A DNA stretch of 16,166 bases from GCA-002780795 sp964545385 (GTDB taxonomy: Bacteria; Patescibacteriota; Microgenomatia; UBA1406; GWC2-37-13): positions 1 to 16,166 of the forward strand of contig CAZJFG010000014.1 of the NCBI GenBank assembly GCA_964545385.1, in the 5' to 3' direction. Both the position numbers and the translations under genes were made by a program. The notes under the pieces are model-generated. The model was not told the DNA's origin, ran no database searches, and saw only the letters and a list, made by a program, of their open reading frames with translations. Of the stretch, positions 7,109-12,921 are shown one piece after another; within the stretch, counting starts at the first letter, position 1, and every line of letters begins with the position of its first letter.

Positions 7109-7137
7109 TTGACTATTATAATACATATATATATTAT
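7109..7137 (+). promoter_or_regulatory. Possible second promoter facing the sortase gene
   Basis: TTGACT (7109-7114), a 17-nt spacer, and TATTAT (7132-7137). Its -35 lies back to back with the TTGACA of the leftward promoter (7095-7100), forming a GTCAA-N8-TTGAC inverted repeat. The two divergent promoters could therefore compete for polymerase or be bound together by one regulator. Confidence 0.45.
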
Positions 7138-7163
7138 CCACACACAAAACACATTAACCTAAT

Positions 7164-7192
7164 TTGAATATCTATAAGATAGTTTGTATAAT
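7164..7192 (+). promoter_or_regulatory. Promoter for sortase, leaderless-type
   Basis: TTGAAT (7164-7169), 17 nt, TATAAT (7187-7192). The predicted transcription start is about 7199-7202, at or within 3 nt of ATG 7202. There is no Shine-Dalgarno. This places the upstream TTG (7184) before the transcript start and excludes it as an initiation codon. Confidence 0.75.
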
Positions 7193-7201
7193 AATAAACC
7201 T

Positions 7202-7777
7202 ATGCGTTGGGGATACTTAAATATTTTTTTAATTTTTGTTTTAGTTTTGCTTTGGTTTCAAATTGATAATACTTCTGTTTTTTCATCTGCCAAAGGAGCC
7301 AAAGTGACGGCTTCGCCGGCAGCAAAACCTACTCCGACTCAAGCTCCGCCAGCAAGGTTAATCGTACCCAGATTGAGTCTTGATAGCTTGGTTGAGCCTG
7401 TAGGCGTTGATGATTACGGTAAGATGGAAGTACCAACAAGTACGGTTACAGTCGGTTGGTATACCAAGGCGGCCAAGCCAGGTGAGAAGGGAGCTGCCAT
7501 CATCGACGGCCATTTTGATAGTGCCAATGGCCAACCGGCTATTTTTTATAATTTGAACGAGCTTAATATCGGAGATAAACTCTTTGTGATTGATCAGCTT
7601 GGAAACAAGCTTGAGTTTGTTGTTTCAAGGATTGAAAAATATCCGGTTGATACTGTCATCGAAGACATCTATAAAAAAAATGAGGATAGAAACCTAATTT
7701 TAATTACCTGTGCAGGTTGGTGGAATACGTCTATACATTCTTACTCTCACAGACTTGTGGTTTATGCCAAAATGTAA
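7202..7777 (+). CDS. Sortase, class E/F-like, membrane anchored
   Basis: 191 residues from ATG 7202. There is one N-terminal transmembrane helix (about 5-20), an Ala/Pro/Thr linker, then the sortase beta barrel starting 'ARLIVPRLSLDSLVEPVGVDD'. The catalytic triad is visible: His104 in 'IIDGHFDS', Cys170 in the 'ILITCAG' signature (TLxTC type) and Arg184 in 'YSHRLVV'. Sortases are transpeptidases that cut secreted proteins at a C-terminal sorting motif and join them to a surface acceptor. The next gene, convergent with a 9-nt gap, encodes a protein with a VPSAGP sorting signal and is the obvious substrate. I place the start at ATG 7202 rather than TTG 7184 because the promoter's -10 box overlaps that TTG. 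Confident as a sortase; the exact class is less certain. Confidence 0.95.
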   Translation: MRWGYLNIFLIFVLVLLWFQIDNTSVFSSAKGAKVTASPAAKPTPTQAPPARLIVPRLSLDSLVEPVGVDDYGKMEVPTSTVTVGWYTKAAKPGEKGAAIIDGHFDSANGQPAIFYNLNELNIGDKLFVIDQLGNKLEFVVSRIEKYPVDTVIEDIYKKNEDRNLILITCAGWWNTSIHSYSHRLVVYAKM

Positions 7778-7786
7778 TTTCTACTT

Positions 7787-8419
7787 TTAAACAGATTTTT
7801 TTTTAAAATAGATACCGGTACCAAGTCCGAACATTTCAAGAGCGATAAGACCCAAACCCATTCCTGGTCCAGCTGAAGGAACTTTGGTAACACCTGAAAC
7901 TGTTTTTTCGATACAGATTTGTGAAGAGTCGTCGTCGTAAGCGACATTATTTCTAGCTTCAACAGTATTTGTGATACAGAAAAGTCCTTTGTCCGAAGGC
8001 AGCATGCTAAGATCGTAAACTCTCATTTTGACATAGTATGTTTTTTCTTCATCAATACTAAAATCACCGGCATTCCAGGAAATGACACGATTGTCAAGAT
8101 CCCAGGTTCCTGGTCCTTCAAGAGGCAGAATATAGGTTGGAACAAAATCTTTTACGGTAACGGCAGTCAAAGTACGATCAGAGGTGTTTTTTACCCTTAT
8201 CTTAAACCAAACGTCGTTGCCCGCATGAAATCGGGGATCAGAAGGTGAAAGATTGTCAACATAACTAGCTGAATTGGTATTTGTGTTATTTGGAATAGCA
8301 ACGGTTTTATCAATAAGAATTGAATAGTCATAAGTTTCTTCGCCATATTGGGCAAAAACAGAAGAAACTGAAAAAATAAAAATAAAAAGGGCAAACAAAG
8401 CTGGCAAAATTTTTTTCAT
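7787..8419 (-). CDS. Secreted cell-surface protein with DUF11-like domain and VPSAGP sorting signal (sortase substrate)
   Basis: 210 residues. The signal peptide MKKILPALFALFIFIF... has a likely cut after VFA (about residue 23). A single beta-sandwich domain follows (about 30-172), with 'VWFKIRVKNTSDRTLTAVTVKDFVP' typical of DUF11/conserved-repeat adhesin-like domains. Two cysteines (148, 169) could bond outside the cell. The C-terminus has the classic three-part sorting signal: motif VPSAGP (180-185), hydrophobic glycine-rich helix (about 187-204) and basic tail KKK. The convergent neighbour is the sortase, so enzyme and substrate are encoded together. Single-domain size suggests a wall-proximal or pilin-like surface component rather than a long adhesin. 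Start ATG 8419 is preceded by a perfect promoter and no Shine-Dalgarno. Confidence 0.9.
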   Translation of the reverse strand: MKKILPALFALFIFIFSVSSVFAQYGEETYDYSILIDKTVAIPNNTNTNSASYVDNLSPSDPRFHAGNDVWFKIRVKNTSDRTLTAVTVKDFVPTYILPLEGPGTWDLDNRVISWNAGDFSIDEEKTYYVKMRVYDLSMLPSDKGLFCITNTVEARNNVAYDDDSSQICIEKTVSGVTKVPSAGPGMGLGLIALEMFGLGTGIYFKKKSV

Positions 8420-8427
8420 ATGGATGT

Positions 8428-8456
8428 ATTATACTACAGGTTGTTTTAAAAGTCAA
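8428..8456 (-). promoter_or_regulatory. Promoter for the sortase substrate gene, leaderless-type
   Basis: Minus strand: TTGACT (8456-8451), 17-nt spacer, TATAAT (8433-8428). The predicted start is at about 8421, within 2-3 nt of ATG 8419. Confidence 0.8.
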
Positions 8457-8480
8457 CTATGGGATAAAAACTTAAAATAT

Positions 8481-8523
8481 AAAGCTCAAAATTCTGAGTT
8501 TTTAAACTGCAGTTTTGAGCTTT
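8481..8523. repeat. Long imperfect hairpin between two divergent promoters
   Basis: AAAGCTCAAAA (8481-8491) and TTTTGAGCTTT (8513-8523) are perfect 11-bp arms. The interior CTG-AGTTT-TT-AAACT-G-CAG extends the stem, so about 19 bp pair in 43 nt. The right arm overlaps the -35 of the methyltransferase promoter by 2 nt. Together with 8524-8541 it is also a run of heptads (CTCAAAG, CGCAAAG, TGCAAAG, CTCAAAA on the minus strand). Confidence 0.7.
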
Positions 8524-8550
8524 GCACTTTGCGCTTTGAGCTTGTAAAAT
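8522..8550 (+). promoter_or_regulatory. Promoter for the SpoU methyltransferase gene, leaderless-type
   Basis: TTGCAC (8522-8527), 17 nt, TAAAAT (8545-8550), with ATG exactly 7 nt after the -10 box. The -35 matches consensus only partly; support comes from the spacing repeated in neighbouring genes. Confidence 0.55.
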
Positions 8551-8556
8551 ATCATC

Positions 8557-9096
8557 ATGAAATTAAACGCCAAACAGTTGCGAGAACTTGAGGAGAAACG
8601 TGCTCAAGGTACACTTCGTGATATAAAAAGGCGACCCCTGTATTTTATACTGGAAAACATTTACGATACCTATAATATCGGCGGACTTTTTCGCTTGGCG
8701 GATGCTTTGGCAGTTTCCAAGATTTATCTTTGCGGGACATGCGAAATTCCGCCAAATTCAAGGATTAAAAAAGCTTCAATCGGGACTTATAAAATTGTTC
8801 CATGGGTTTACAAAAAAAATTCTCAAGAGGCGATTAACGAATTAAAAGCAAAAAACGTAAAAATTATTGCTGTCGAACAGCATACTACCGCCACGAATTA
8901 CACCTCCGGGGTGTATGAGATGCCTTTGGCTTTGTTATTTGGCAATGAGTCGTTTGGCGTTACGCCGGAAACCTTGAAGTTGGTTGATCAGATCGTCGAG
9001 ATTCCGATGTGGGGAATAAACAAAAGTCTGAATGTTATCGTTTCTGCGGCGATTGTCAGTTACTTTGCTATAATAAATAAAAATCTGCCCGGATAG
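8557..9096 (+). CDS. SpoU/TrmH-family RNA 2'-O-ribose methyltransferase
   Basis: 179 residues, a single SPOUT domain. The three family motifs are present: motif 1 'NIGGLFRLADA' (40-50), motif 2 'LLFGNESFGV' (126-135) and motif 3 'IPMWGINKSLNVIVSAAI' (149-166), which forms the trefoil knot binding S-adenosylmethionine. The invariant Arg is R46, the Glu is E131 and the Asn is N159. There is no L30e-like RNA-binding domain, so it is the short tRNA/rRNA type; the target nucleotide cannot be predicted. The stop codon TAG (9094-9096) lies inside the following tRNA-Thr gene, overlapping it by 10 nt. It has no Shine-Dalgarno and a -10 box 7 nt before ATG. Confidence 0.92.
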   Translation: MKLNAKQLRELEEKRAQGTLRDIKRRPLYFILENIYDTYNIGGLFRLADALAVSKIYLCGTCEIPPNSRIKKASIGTYKIVPWVYKKNSQEAINELKAKNVKIIAVEQHTTATNYTSGVYEMPLALLFGNESFGVTPETLKLVDQIVEIPMWGINKSLNVIVSAAIVSYFAIINKNLPG

Positions 9097-9158
9097 TTTA
9101 GTGGTAAAACAAACCCTTGGTAAGGGTTAGACTGCGGGTTCGATTCCCACTCCGGGCT
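9087..9158 (+). tRNA. tRNA-Thr (anticodon GGT)
   Basis: Full cloverleaf: acceptor GCCCGGA/TCCGGGC (9087-9093/9151-9157), D stem GTTT/AAAC with loop AGTGGTA, anticodon stem AACCC/GGGTT with loop TTGGTAA (anticodon GGT at 9119-9121), 5-nt variable region, and T arm with TTCGATT loop. The discriminator is T9158 and CCA is not encoded. One oddity is a C-A mismatch in the T stem (9135/9149). The first 10 nt lie inside the upstream methyltransferase coding sequence, so its last codons are the acceptor stem. Confidence 0.95.
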
Positions 9159-9200
9159 CACGTTTTTAGCCTTTTTTAGTCTTTTTCTTTTTCTTTTTAT
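9159..9200 (+). terminator. T-rich stretch after tRNA-Thr
   Basis: Successive T5-T6 runs follow the tRNA without a separate GC-rich stem. Transcripts could end here using the tRNA itself as the structure. It also precedes the -10 box of the next gene. Confidence 0.3.
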
Positions 9201-9202
9201 AG

Positions 9203-9208
9203 TATAAT
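9203..9208 (+). promoter_or_regulatory. -10 box TATAAT directly before the 108-aa gene
   Basis: TATAAT ends 6 nt before ATG 9215, so the predicted start is on the ATG itself. The -35 region is only T-rich and does not match consensus. Confidence 0.5.
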
Positions 9209-9214
9209 TCGACA

Positions 9215-9541
9215 ATGAAATTCGAAACAGAGATGCAAAAAGAACATCGCCAAAGACAAGAGCAAGGTAAAGAATTCATTGCAAGAGGGCAAGCCATGCT
9301 TCAGGAAGAATACAATCCCGAACTTGATCCCGATATTCATTTGCGAAACTGGCTGAAAGCTATCGCGGTCAGTTTATTGGCTGTGCCGACAGCAATTTTG
9401 GTAATAGGACAAGGAAGCAGTCTTGCTCAACAATATCTAGGTCAAGAAAATGCCATTACCAGTTGTGCAAATGTATGTATACCGGCTCTTGTGATCGGTA
9501 TGCTTGGTTATATTGTTTTTATGGGCAAACGGGCAGAGTAA
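9215..9541 (+). CDS. 108-aa membrane protein with two predicted helices, unknown function
   Basis: Residues 1-40 are charged and likely helical (ETEMQKEHRQRQEQGKEF...), with a possible short coiled coil. Two hydrophobic segments follow, about 47-66 (LKAIAVSLLAVPTAILVIG) and 84-103 (CANVCIPALVIGMLGYIVFM), joined by a short outer loop, and a basic KRAE end. The N-terminal domain would be cytoplasmic. No family recognised. It has its own -10 box at leaderless spacing and stands alone after the tRNA gene; the AT-rich stretch after it contains no gene I trust. Two cysteines (VC..C) border the second helix. Confidence 0.75.
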   Translation: MKFETEMQKEHRQRQEQGKEFIARGQAMLQEEYNPELDPDIHLRNWLKAIAVSLLAVPTAILVIGQGSSLAQQYLGQENAITSCANVCIPALVIGMLGYIVFMGKRAE

Positions 9542-10010
9542 CAAACTCTTCTTACAATTTGATTTACTACTTTGATTTGTTTATTTTGATGTGCGGTTAA
9601 TCAAAAAAGTTTATATAAATATACAATAGTAAATTTTAGTTCAAATAATTTGATGTTTATATAAATATTCCTATAGGTTAATTTACCTCTTGACAAATAA
9701 AAAAATATCCTGTAGTTTTAAATTAAAGGCCTGATTAGAAGTTTACTTTTTAAAGATATTATGGGACGAAATGAAAATCTTTACGAAGGAATGTGGTCAG
9801 GATAATAAAGATTTAAGAATTAATATATACGCCGCCGAGTCTGCGGAGCTTTTCCAAGGGCTCGGTGCGTTTGTTAGAAGCAATTTCCAAAGAATTTTAA
9901 AATTAATGTTTCTTGCATCTTTCAAAATACGATCTTTAAACCATTGTTCAAATAGAACTGAAAAGATTTAAATAAAGTATTATGTGAGGATTTTTTGTAT
10001 CATATTATTA
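9542..10010. other. AT-rich intergenic region with direct repeat, promoter and possible small RNA or decayed gene
   Basis: No convincing protein gene. It holds an imperfect direct repeat beginning GTTTATATAAATAT at 9609 and 9655 (46 nt apart), a plus-strand promoter (9690-9718), and a 9833-9867 stem (CGCCGAG with CTCGGTG, one G-U). Two short frames are open: 14 codons from ATG 9761 (MGRNENLYEGMWSG) and 66 codons from ATG 9771 (to 9971). The second has no homology I recognise and no good ribosome site. A decayed gene or small RNA are both possible. Confidence 0.5.
9690..9718 (+). promoter_or_regulatory. Promoter of unknown transcript
   Basis: TTGACA (9690-9695), 17-nt spacer, TAGTTT (9713-9718). 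The -35 is perfect and the -10 weak. The predicted start is near 9725, 36 nt before the small open frames and about 285 nt before the PolX-like gene. Confidence 0.5.
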
Positions 10011-10964
10011 ATGACTGTTAATCAGCAGATCGCAAAACTTTTTTTTCAGATGGCTGATTACTTGGAAATGGAAGGTGTTTCTTTCAAGCCGGCAGCCTAT
10101 CGAATAGCTGCTCAAAATCTTGAAAACTTACCTGAAAACGTTTCAAAAATTCTTCGCCAAAAAGGCAAAAAAGGTCTTATGGAGATACAGGGAATCGGTG
10201 AAAACCTGGCCTCAAAAATTGAAGAGTACCTAAAAACCGGCAAAATAGAAGCGCTTGAAAAAATAAAAATGAAAATACCCGTAGACCTTGAAGAGCTGAC
10301 TACGATTGAAGGGATTGGGCCAAAAAGAATCAAAATCCTTTATAAAAAGCTCGGTGTTAAAAACAAAACCGATTTAAAAAAAGCTTTGCTTGAGCATAAG
10401 GTAGCCAAAATTTTTGGTTTTGGTGAGAAAATTGAAAAAAATCTAATGGAGGCTATGTCGCTTGTTAAGAAGGGGAAAAGGAGGTTTTTGCTTGAAGAAA
10501 TTAAGCCGGGAATTGAAAAAATTGTAAGTAATCTGAAAAAGTTAAAAGAGGTAGAAAAAATTTCAGTTGCCGGTTCGGTCCGCAGACAAAAAAAAGACAT
10601 AGGAGATCTTGATATTTTGGTTGTTTCCAACCAACCAAAAAAAGTAATGGATTTTTTTATAAAAATGCCTGAAGTCATAAAGGTTTGGGGAGTTGGGCCG
10701 ACCAAAGCCTCCGTAGCGACACTTTTTGGTTTTGATGCCGATCTGCGTATCGTTCAGAAAAAATCCTACGGTGCAGCTTTAATGTATTTTACGGGAAGCC
10801 GCGAATACAATATTGTCATGCGACGGCTTGCTCAAAAAAAAGGCTGGAAGCTAAATGAATATGGGCTTTTTGATGGTACGAAAATGATAGCTGGTGAGAC
10901 TGAAGAAGAAATTTATCAAACTCTTGGTATCAAATGGCTTCCACCGGAAAAACGAGAAATCTAG
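10011..10964 (+). CDS. DNA polymerase beta/X-family protein without PHP domain (PolX N-terminal half)
   Basis: 317 residues from ATG 10011; a GTG at 9984 is an alternative in-frame start but adds an unusual hydrophobic tail. Order: N-terminal 8-kDa-like domain ('QIAKLFFQMADYLEMEG...FKPAAYRIAAQNL'), helix-hairpin-helix 'LMEIQGIGENLASKI', second HhH 'LTTIEGIGPKRIKILY', then the nucleotidyltransferase palm with 'GSVRR' (188-192), 'GDLD' (catalytic Asp199 and Asp201) and 'ADLRIV' (Asp244), and a thumb with 'YFTGSREYNIVMRRLA'. All three metal-binding aspartates are present, so gap-filling polymerase activity is plausible. Bacterial PolX normally continues into a PHP nuclease domain (about 570 aa total). 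This protein stops at 'LPPEKREI', right at that junction. It converges with ychF, sharing CTAG as both stops. Confidence 0.92.
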   Translation: MTVNQQIAKLFFQMADYLEMEGVSFKPAAYRIAAQNLENLPENVSKILRQKGKKGLMEIQGIGENLASKIEEYLKTGKIEALEKIKMKIPVDLEELTTIEGIGPKRIKILYKKLGVKNKTDLKKALLEHKVAKIFGFGEKIEKNLMEAMSLVKKGKRRFLLEEIKPGIEKIVSNLKKLKEVEKISVAGSVRRQKKDIGDLDILVVSNQPKKVMDFFIKMPEVIKVWGVGPTKASVATLFGFDADLRIVQKKSYGAALMYFTGSREYNIVMRRLAQKKGWKLNEYGLFDGTKMIAGETEEEIYQTLGIKWLPPEKREI

Positions 10965-12091
10965 GCTCCGATTTTAAACTCAACAACATCTCCGTCGCGC
11001 ATGACATAATCTCGGCCGACTATCTGGACCTTACCCAGTTGCCTGGCATGGATCCAGCCGGCACAGTCGATAAATTCAGAATAAGGGATGATATCGGCTT
11101 TGATAAATTTTTTCTCAAAATCGGTGTGTATCACACCAGCTGCAGCTGGTGCAAACGTTCCTTTTTTAATAGTCCAGGCCCGGGCTTCCAGAGTGCCTGC
11201 CGTCAGAAAAGAAATCAAACCCAAAACTTCGTATGATTTTTTGATAAGACGGTTTAGACCGGTATCTTCAAGTCGGTAGTTTTTAAGATATTCCTTTTGT
11301 TCGCTTTCGGAGAAGGTAAGAACCTCGTTTTCCAGTTTAGCATTGAACAGTAAGTGATTTGTAACTAGTGTTTGGCGTTTAGTAAGATTTGAAAAAATTT
11401 CGACAATTTTTGCTTCGATGTCTCTAGTATTTTCGATCTGTCGGTCTGAAACATTGAAAGCATAGATGACAGGCTTTATTGTCAGCAGATTTAATGGTTT
11501 AATGAGCTGTTTTTCTTCATCGTCTAAAGCAATATCGTAAGCAGAAACTCCTTGATTTAAATAACCATAAACCTTTTCAATCATTCTTTTGTATTTTTCT
11601 TCAGTTTTAAGATTTGACTTTTGGTTTTGAATTTTGATTTTTGTGCTTTGAGCTTTTTTAACAGTTTCAAGATCAGCCAAAATTAACTCGGCGTTGATTG
11701 TTTTAATATCGGCTATGGGATCAATTTTCCCACCAACATGAATAACATTCGGATCTTCGAAAAGACGAACCACATGGACAATGGCCGCTACTTCGCGGAT
11801 ATGGGAGAGGAATTTGTTGCCAAGGCCTTCGCCAACTGCGGCACCGCGAACCAATCCAGCAATGTCATAGAATTCGACAACGGCCGGGACGATACGCTCT
11901 GTTTTTACAATCTTGGCCAAAACCGGCAATCGTTCGTCGGGAACCGGCACAACGCCGACATTTGGTTCAATCGTACAAAAAGGATAGTTTGCCGTATCTG
12001 CTACTTGCTTTTTTAAAAGAGCGTTAAACAGCGTTGATTTTCCAACATTGGGTAATCCTACAATTCCGATACTCAGTTTTGAACTCGACAT
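10961..12091 (-). CDS. ychF: Ribosome-binding ATPase YchF (Obg-like)
   Basis: 376 residues, complete. P-loop 'GLPNVGKST' (12-20), switch region 'NYPFCTIEPNVGVVPVPD' (35-52), G3 'DIAG' (76-79) and 'GAAVGEGLGNKFLSHIREV' follow YchF closely. The base-specificity motif is 'NVSD' (213-216), where most YchF proteins have NxxE; YchF prefers ATP. The coiled-coil insert is followed by the C-terminal TGS domain ('FLTAGTLEARAWTIKKGTFAPAAAGVIH' region through 'DYVMRDGDVVEFKIGA'). It is about 13 residues longer than typical; the excess coincides with a period-7 low-complexity insert at residues 146-163 in the coiled coil. TAGATA 6 nt before the ATG suggests a leaderless-type start. The stop codon is shared with the convergent PolX-like gene. 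Confidence 0.97.
   Translation of the reverse strand: MSSSKLSIGIVGLPNVGKSTLFNALLKKQVADTANYPFCTIEPNVGVVPVPDERLPVLAKIVKTERIVPAVVEFYDIAGLVRGAAVGEGLGNKFLSHIREVAAIVHVVRLFEDPNVIHVGGKIDPIADIKTINAELILADLETVKKAQSTKIKIQNQKSNLKTEEKYKRMIEKVYGYLNQGVSAYDIALDDEEKQLIKPLNLLTIKPVIYAFNVSDRQIENTRDIEAKIVEIFSNLTKRQTLVTNHLLFNAKLENEVLTFSESEQKEYLKNYRLEDTGLNRLIKKSYEVLGLISFLTAGTLEARAWTIKKGTFAPAAAGVIHTDFEKKFIKADIIPYSEFIDCAGWIHARQLGKVQIVGRDYVMRDGDVVEFKIGA
11611..11660 (-). repeat. Period-7 CAAAN low-complexity insert inside ychF
   Basis: Coding strand heptads: CTCAAAG, CACAAAA, ATCAAAA, TTCAAAA, CCAAAAG, TCAAATC, TTAAAAC. It codes KKAQSTKIKIQNQKSNLK in the coiled-coil region, a place where length change is tolerated. 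Same style as at 5220-5275 and 8481-8541. Confidence 0.65.
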
Positions 12092-12365
12092 TTTCTTTAT
12101 CTACTTTTGAAATTTCTAATGGTATTTGACCTTGTATTACTGCTATTTTACCATCTGTAACGACTTTATTAATAGTCTTTCGCACGATTGGTAGTTTCTT
12201 TTCAAATGTTCTATTTTGAAGAACAATAGCCATTTTACTACAATATTGATCTAAATCAGGCATGATTAGTTGAGCTTGAGGAGTAGGATTGCTATTACCA
12301 AAACTACTCAATTTGCCTATAATTCGTTCTTTCTTGGGTTTTATTTCATTTAATTGAACTTGTAG
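12092..12365 (-). pseudogene. C-terminal remnant of a large serine recombinase
   Basis: The frame open from 12365 (after a TAG at 12366-12368) reads LQVQLNEIKPKKERIIGKL, then PDLDQYCSKMAIVLQNRTF, EKKLPIVRKTINKVV and TDGKIAVIQGQIPLE. This matches the pattern I know for the coiled-coil/C-terminal end of large serine recombinases from CPR and Firmicutes elements: Lys/Glu helix, 'D-L-x-Q-Y-C', 'F-E-x-K', 'I-x-K-V-V' and a final beta strand ending in IPLE. The catalytic serine domain, recombinase domain and zinc ribbon are absent upstream, and no standard start lies before 12311 (TTG). The open frame runs on to 12024 over the ychF start, but that part is read from ychF sequence in another frame. 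It is best read as a relic of a mobile element that inserted next to ychF. Confidence 0.65.
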
Positions 12366-12456
12366 CTACTAATCAGAATATGTTAGATCAGGTATGTTTT
12401 AATTTATGCACAACCACAAGTTACTAATGAAAATAATCTTGATAATGTAACCTGTA

Positions 12457-12858
12457 ATGTCCAAAATGAAGGGAGTGGTTTATTTGGTCGTTAAATATAC
12501 ACAAACAATTATTATTGGTTTTTTAATCATTCTTGTAGGCTTTCTCTACTGGGATAAATATTTTAATAATATTAAGATAAAAGATTATTCTAATAAGCCA
12601 ACTTGCTCATCTGAAGATAAAATAAATATGAAGATTGCCTTATCTAACTATATGTATTATGTGTCTTTTCCAGATAAAATTCTTAATTCTCTATGCTTTC
12701 CAGATAGTATAAAACCATTATATTTAAAAAAACTGGATTATGATGAAAAAATAAAAGAATCTAATAGTGCGAATGACAAAATAGCAAAAGAAAGATCGGA
12801 TGTTACAGAGAAATTTAGAGAAGCAGTAAGACAATATACTCTCCAAGACGTTCGCTAA
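12457..12858 (+). CDS. 133-aa membrane-anchored hypothetical protein
   Basis: N-terminal transmembrane helix (about 14-32: TQTIIIGFLIILVGFLYW), preceded by KMK and a second Lys, then a polar, Lys/Asn-rich domain of about 100 residues with two cysteines (TCSSED and LCFPD), and a helical end (SNSANDKIAKERSDVTEKFREAVRQY). The domain after the helix probably faces outward. No family recognised. Composition is very AT-rich with Asn/Lys/Ile codons, unlike the core genes either side, matching the neighbouring SEC-C and HEPN-like genes. Start ATG 12457; ATG 12466 is nearly as likely. GATAAT at 12441-12446 could be its -10 box. It may belong to cargo of the element represented by the recombinase remnant. 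Confidence 0.6.
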   Translation: MSKMKGVVYLVVKYTQTIIIGFLIILVGFLYWDKYFNNIKIKDYSNKPTCSSEDKINMKIALSNYMYYVSFPDKILNSLCFPDSIKPLYLKKLDYDEKIKESNSANDKIAKERSDVTEKFREAVRQYTLQDVR

Positions 12859-12886
12859 TACTTCTGATTCTTTATCTTCATCAAGT

Positions 12887-12915
12887 TTGCAAGCCATTAT
12901 TCTTAAAGCTATACT
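12887..12915 (+). promoter_or_regulatory. Promoter for the SEC-C protein gene, leaderless-type
   Basis: TTGCAA (12887-12892), 17-nt spacer, TATACT (12910-12915), with ATG exactly 7 nt after the -10 box. No Shine-Dalgarno. Confidence 0.65.
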
Positions 12916-12921
12916 TCAACT

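Noticed and set aside
7184..7201. Upstream TTG start for sortase
   Set aside because: The promoter's TATAAT (7187-7192) overlaps it, so it lies outside the predicted transcript.
9771..9971. 66-codon frame as a confident gene
   Set aside because: No recognisable family, no good ribosome site, overlaps another short frame and a stem; kept only as a possibility within the intergenic entry.
12024..12104. Extension of the recombinase remnant frame into the ychF start
   Set aside because: This part is ychF coding sequence (P-loop region) read out of frame; the ychF frame is certain.
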